Positions 35,212 through 36,084 of a stretch of DNA of 36,084 nucleotides are shown in pieces. Below the pieces are notes generated by a model that saw nothing but the letters and a program-made list of their open reading frames with translations, was not told the DNA's origin and ran no database searches. This DNA is from Bacillota bacterium (GTDB lineage Bacteria; Sysuimicrobiota; Sysuimicrobiia; Sysuimicrobiales; Segetimicrobiaceae), in the NCBI GenBank assembly GCA_021324255.1, contig JAJPJL010000055.1, positions 1-36,084 of the forward strand. Direction: 5' to 3'. The translations under genes and the position numbers were made by a program. Each line of letters opens with the position of its first letter. The first letter of the stretch is position 1.

Positions 35212-35955
35212 TCACCCGTTTCCCGGTTGGGCCGGGCTTTCCTGCCACTCGCGCAGCGCCGGCCGCCGCCCGTACACCGGCAGGAGGACCCCGGGATCGT
35301 CGCGCGCTCCCGCGATCAACCGGAGCCGTCCGAGCCACGCCACGACCGCGGCCCTCGGATGCACATACGGCGGACCCGGGACGCCACGTCCGTCCAGGGC
35401 TCCGAGGAGCGGCTGCGCGTAGCGGCTGAGCGCGTCCCCCACGACGAGCACGCGGCCCGGGCCGGGATCGGCGCTCCCGGCGGCGCCGCGGAGCGCCGCC
35501 AGGACCTCCGCGGCCACCGCCTCCGGCGGCGCCACGGTCGGGGGGACGAGCGGCTCGGGTTCGCCGGCCACGGGAACGCGATACAGCGCCGCGGCCACTT
35601 CACCGCGGTGCGCGTCCAGGGCGGCGAGCACCGCGTCGCGCGGTCCGGCGGCGAGCGCGAGCGCCTCGAGCGTGCCCACGCCCACGAGCGGCGTGCGCCG
35701 GGCGCGCGCCCACGCCGCCGCGGTCGCGATCCCGATCCTGAGCCCGGTGAATCCCCCCGGGCCCACGCTCACGGCGATGCCCTCGACATCCCCCGGCCCG
35801 AGCCCGGCGTCGCGCAGCATCCCGTCGACGGCGGGCGCGAGCCACTCGAGGTGACGCATCGGCCCGCGGAGCACGCGCTCCGCGAGCACGCCGGACGCAT
35901 CGACGACGGCGGAGGACGCGAGCGGTGTCGCCGTCTCTACTCCCAGCACCCGCAC
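35212..35955 (-). CDS. tsaB: tRNA threonylcarbamoyladenosine biosynthesis protein TsaB
   Basis: Partner of TsaD in t6A synthesis, 247 aa. MRVLGVETATPLASSAVVD and GIAVSVGPGGFTGLRIGIATA are the TsaB hallmarks (ASKHA fold without catalytic metal site). GTG start at 35955, overlapping the end of the upstream partial gene by 19 nt. Stop overlaps or abuts the rimI start. Confidence 0.95.
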   Translation of the reverse strand: MRVLGVETATPLASSAVVDASGVLAERVLRGPMRHLEWLAPAVDGMLRDAGLGPGDVEGIAVSVGPGGFTGLRIGIATAAAWARARRTPLVGVGTLEALALAAGPRDAVLAALDAHRGEVAAALYRVPVAGEPEPLVPPTVAPPEAVAAEVLAALRGAAGSADPGPGRVLVVGDALSRYAQPLLGALDGRGVPGPPYVHPRAAVVAWLGRLRLIAGARDDPGVLLPVYGRRPALREWQESPAQPGNG

Positions 35956-36084
35956 GCCGCGAGCTCCCTCACAATTTGGCGGTACCGATCGTCCAGCGCG
36001 GTAAAGCGCAGCAGCCGGTCGTCGTCACCCCCGCCGTAAGCGATGTCGATCCCGAGATGCGCGCCCAGGACGCCGGCGCCGGCG
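35937..36084 (-). CDS. tsaE: C-terminal end of a gene, probably tsaE (runs off right edge)
   Basis: An open frame enters from the right edge and ends in TAG at 35939-35937, overlapping tsaB. It encodes about 48 residues including GAHLGIDIAYGGGDDDRLLRF and RYRQIVRELAACGCWE. The conserved ATPase core of TsaE lies outside the window, so the name rests on position: tsaE usually precedes tsaB-rimI-tsaD. The alternating strand pattern with an arginine-rich end is compatible. Confidence 0.6.
   Translation of the reverse strand, partial: AGAGVLGAHLGIDIAYGGGDDDRLLRFTALDDRYRQIVRELAACGCWE

Overview
The window is a very GC-rich, gene-dense bacterial chromosome segment with no rRNA, tRNA, phage, transposase or CRISPR signal. 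Several features are typical of Bacillota and relatives: the three-part PurL/PurQ/PurS FGAM synthetase, a perfect CIRCE (HrcA) operator before groESL, a YfiT-type DinB protein and a FabL-type enoyl reductase with a Y-x6-K motif. With the high GC and frequent GTG starts, this suggests a deep-branching, high-GC Terrabacteria lineage (perhaps Sysuimicrobiota or a neighbour). That placement is a guess; no taxonomic marker was compared.

Region 1 (1-9234, minus strand) is a purine operon read purD-purE-purA-purB-purC-purS-purQ-purL-purF. Most junctions are overlapping stop/start pairs, and it starts from a clear sigma-70-type promoter (TTGGCA-17-TATAGT) at 9206-9234. purF runs off the left edge. 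Region 2 (9344-15312, plus strand) holds fatty-acid-type genes: a FabF-like ketosynthase whose natural start codon seems missing, a FabL-like reductase, two subunits of a family I CoA-transferase, a second SDR and plsX. A YfiT-like DinB protein and a metallo-beta-lactamase-fold hydrolase follow.

Region 3 (16858-24274, minus strand) is the most unusual part: an NAD-linked formate dehydrogenase locus. The catalytic gene has an in-frame UGA at the exact site of the catalytic selenocysteine, followed by a SECIS-like hairpin with a GGUCU loop 18 nt downstream, so it is one selenoprotein gene and not two broken ORFs. The alpha subunit is also split and out of order. The molybdopterin domain is the first gene, NuoE-like and NuoF-like genes follow, and the N-terminal iron-sulfur part, including the four-cysteine motif that should precede the catalytic domain, is the last gene. 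It ends exactly where the catalytic half begins in single-chain homologues. A family 5 solute-binding protein and fdhD follow.

Region 4 (24293-31328, minus strand) encodes a secreted PQQ-type beta-propeller protein and a sugar ABC importer (Tat-exported binding protein, two permeases, MsmX/UgpC-type ATPase) linked to a GH63-like hydrolase resembling mannosylglycerate/glucosylglycerate hydrolases. Region 5 (31402-36084, minus strand) is groES-groEL under CIRCE, then tsaE(partial)-tsaB-rimI-tsaD for tRNA t6A modification and ribosomal protein acetylation.

A short dispersed repeat of about 28-48 bp occurs in four intergenic places (7243, 12541, 15343, 19577), always in the same orientation on the plus strand. 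Two copies include the stop codon of the gene beside them, and one of these lies exactly at the break in the formate dehydrogenase alpha subunit. No gene-free stretch exceeds 300 bases; the longest is the 251-bp spacer between the two CoA-transferase subunit genes.
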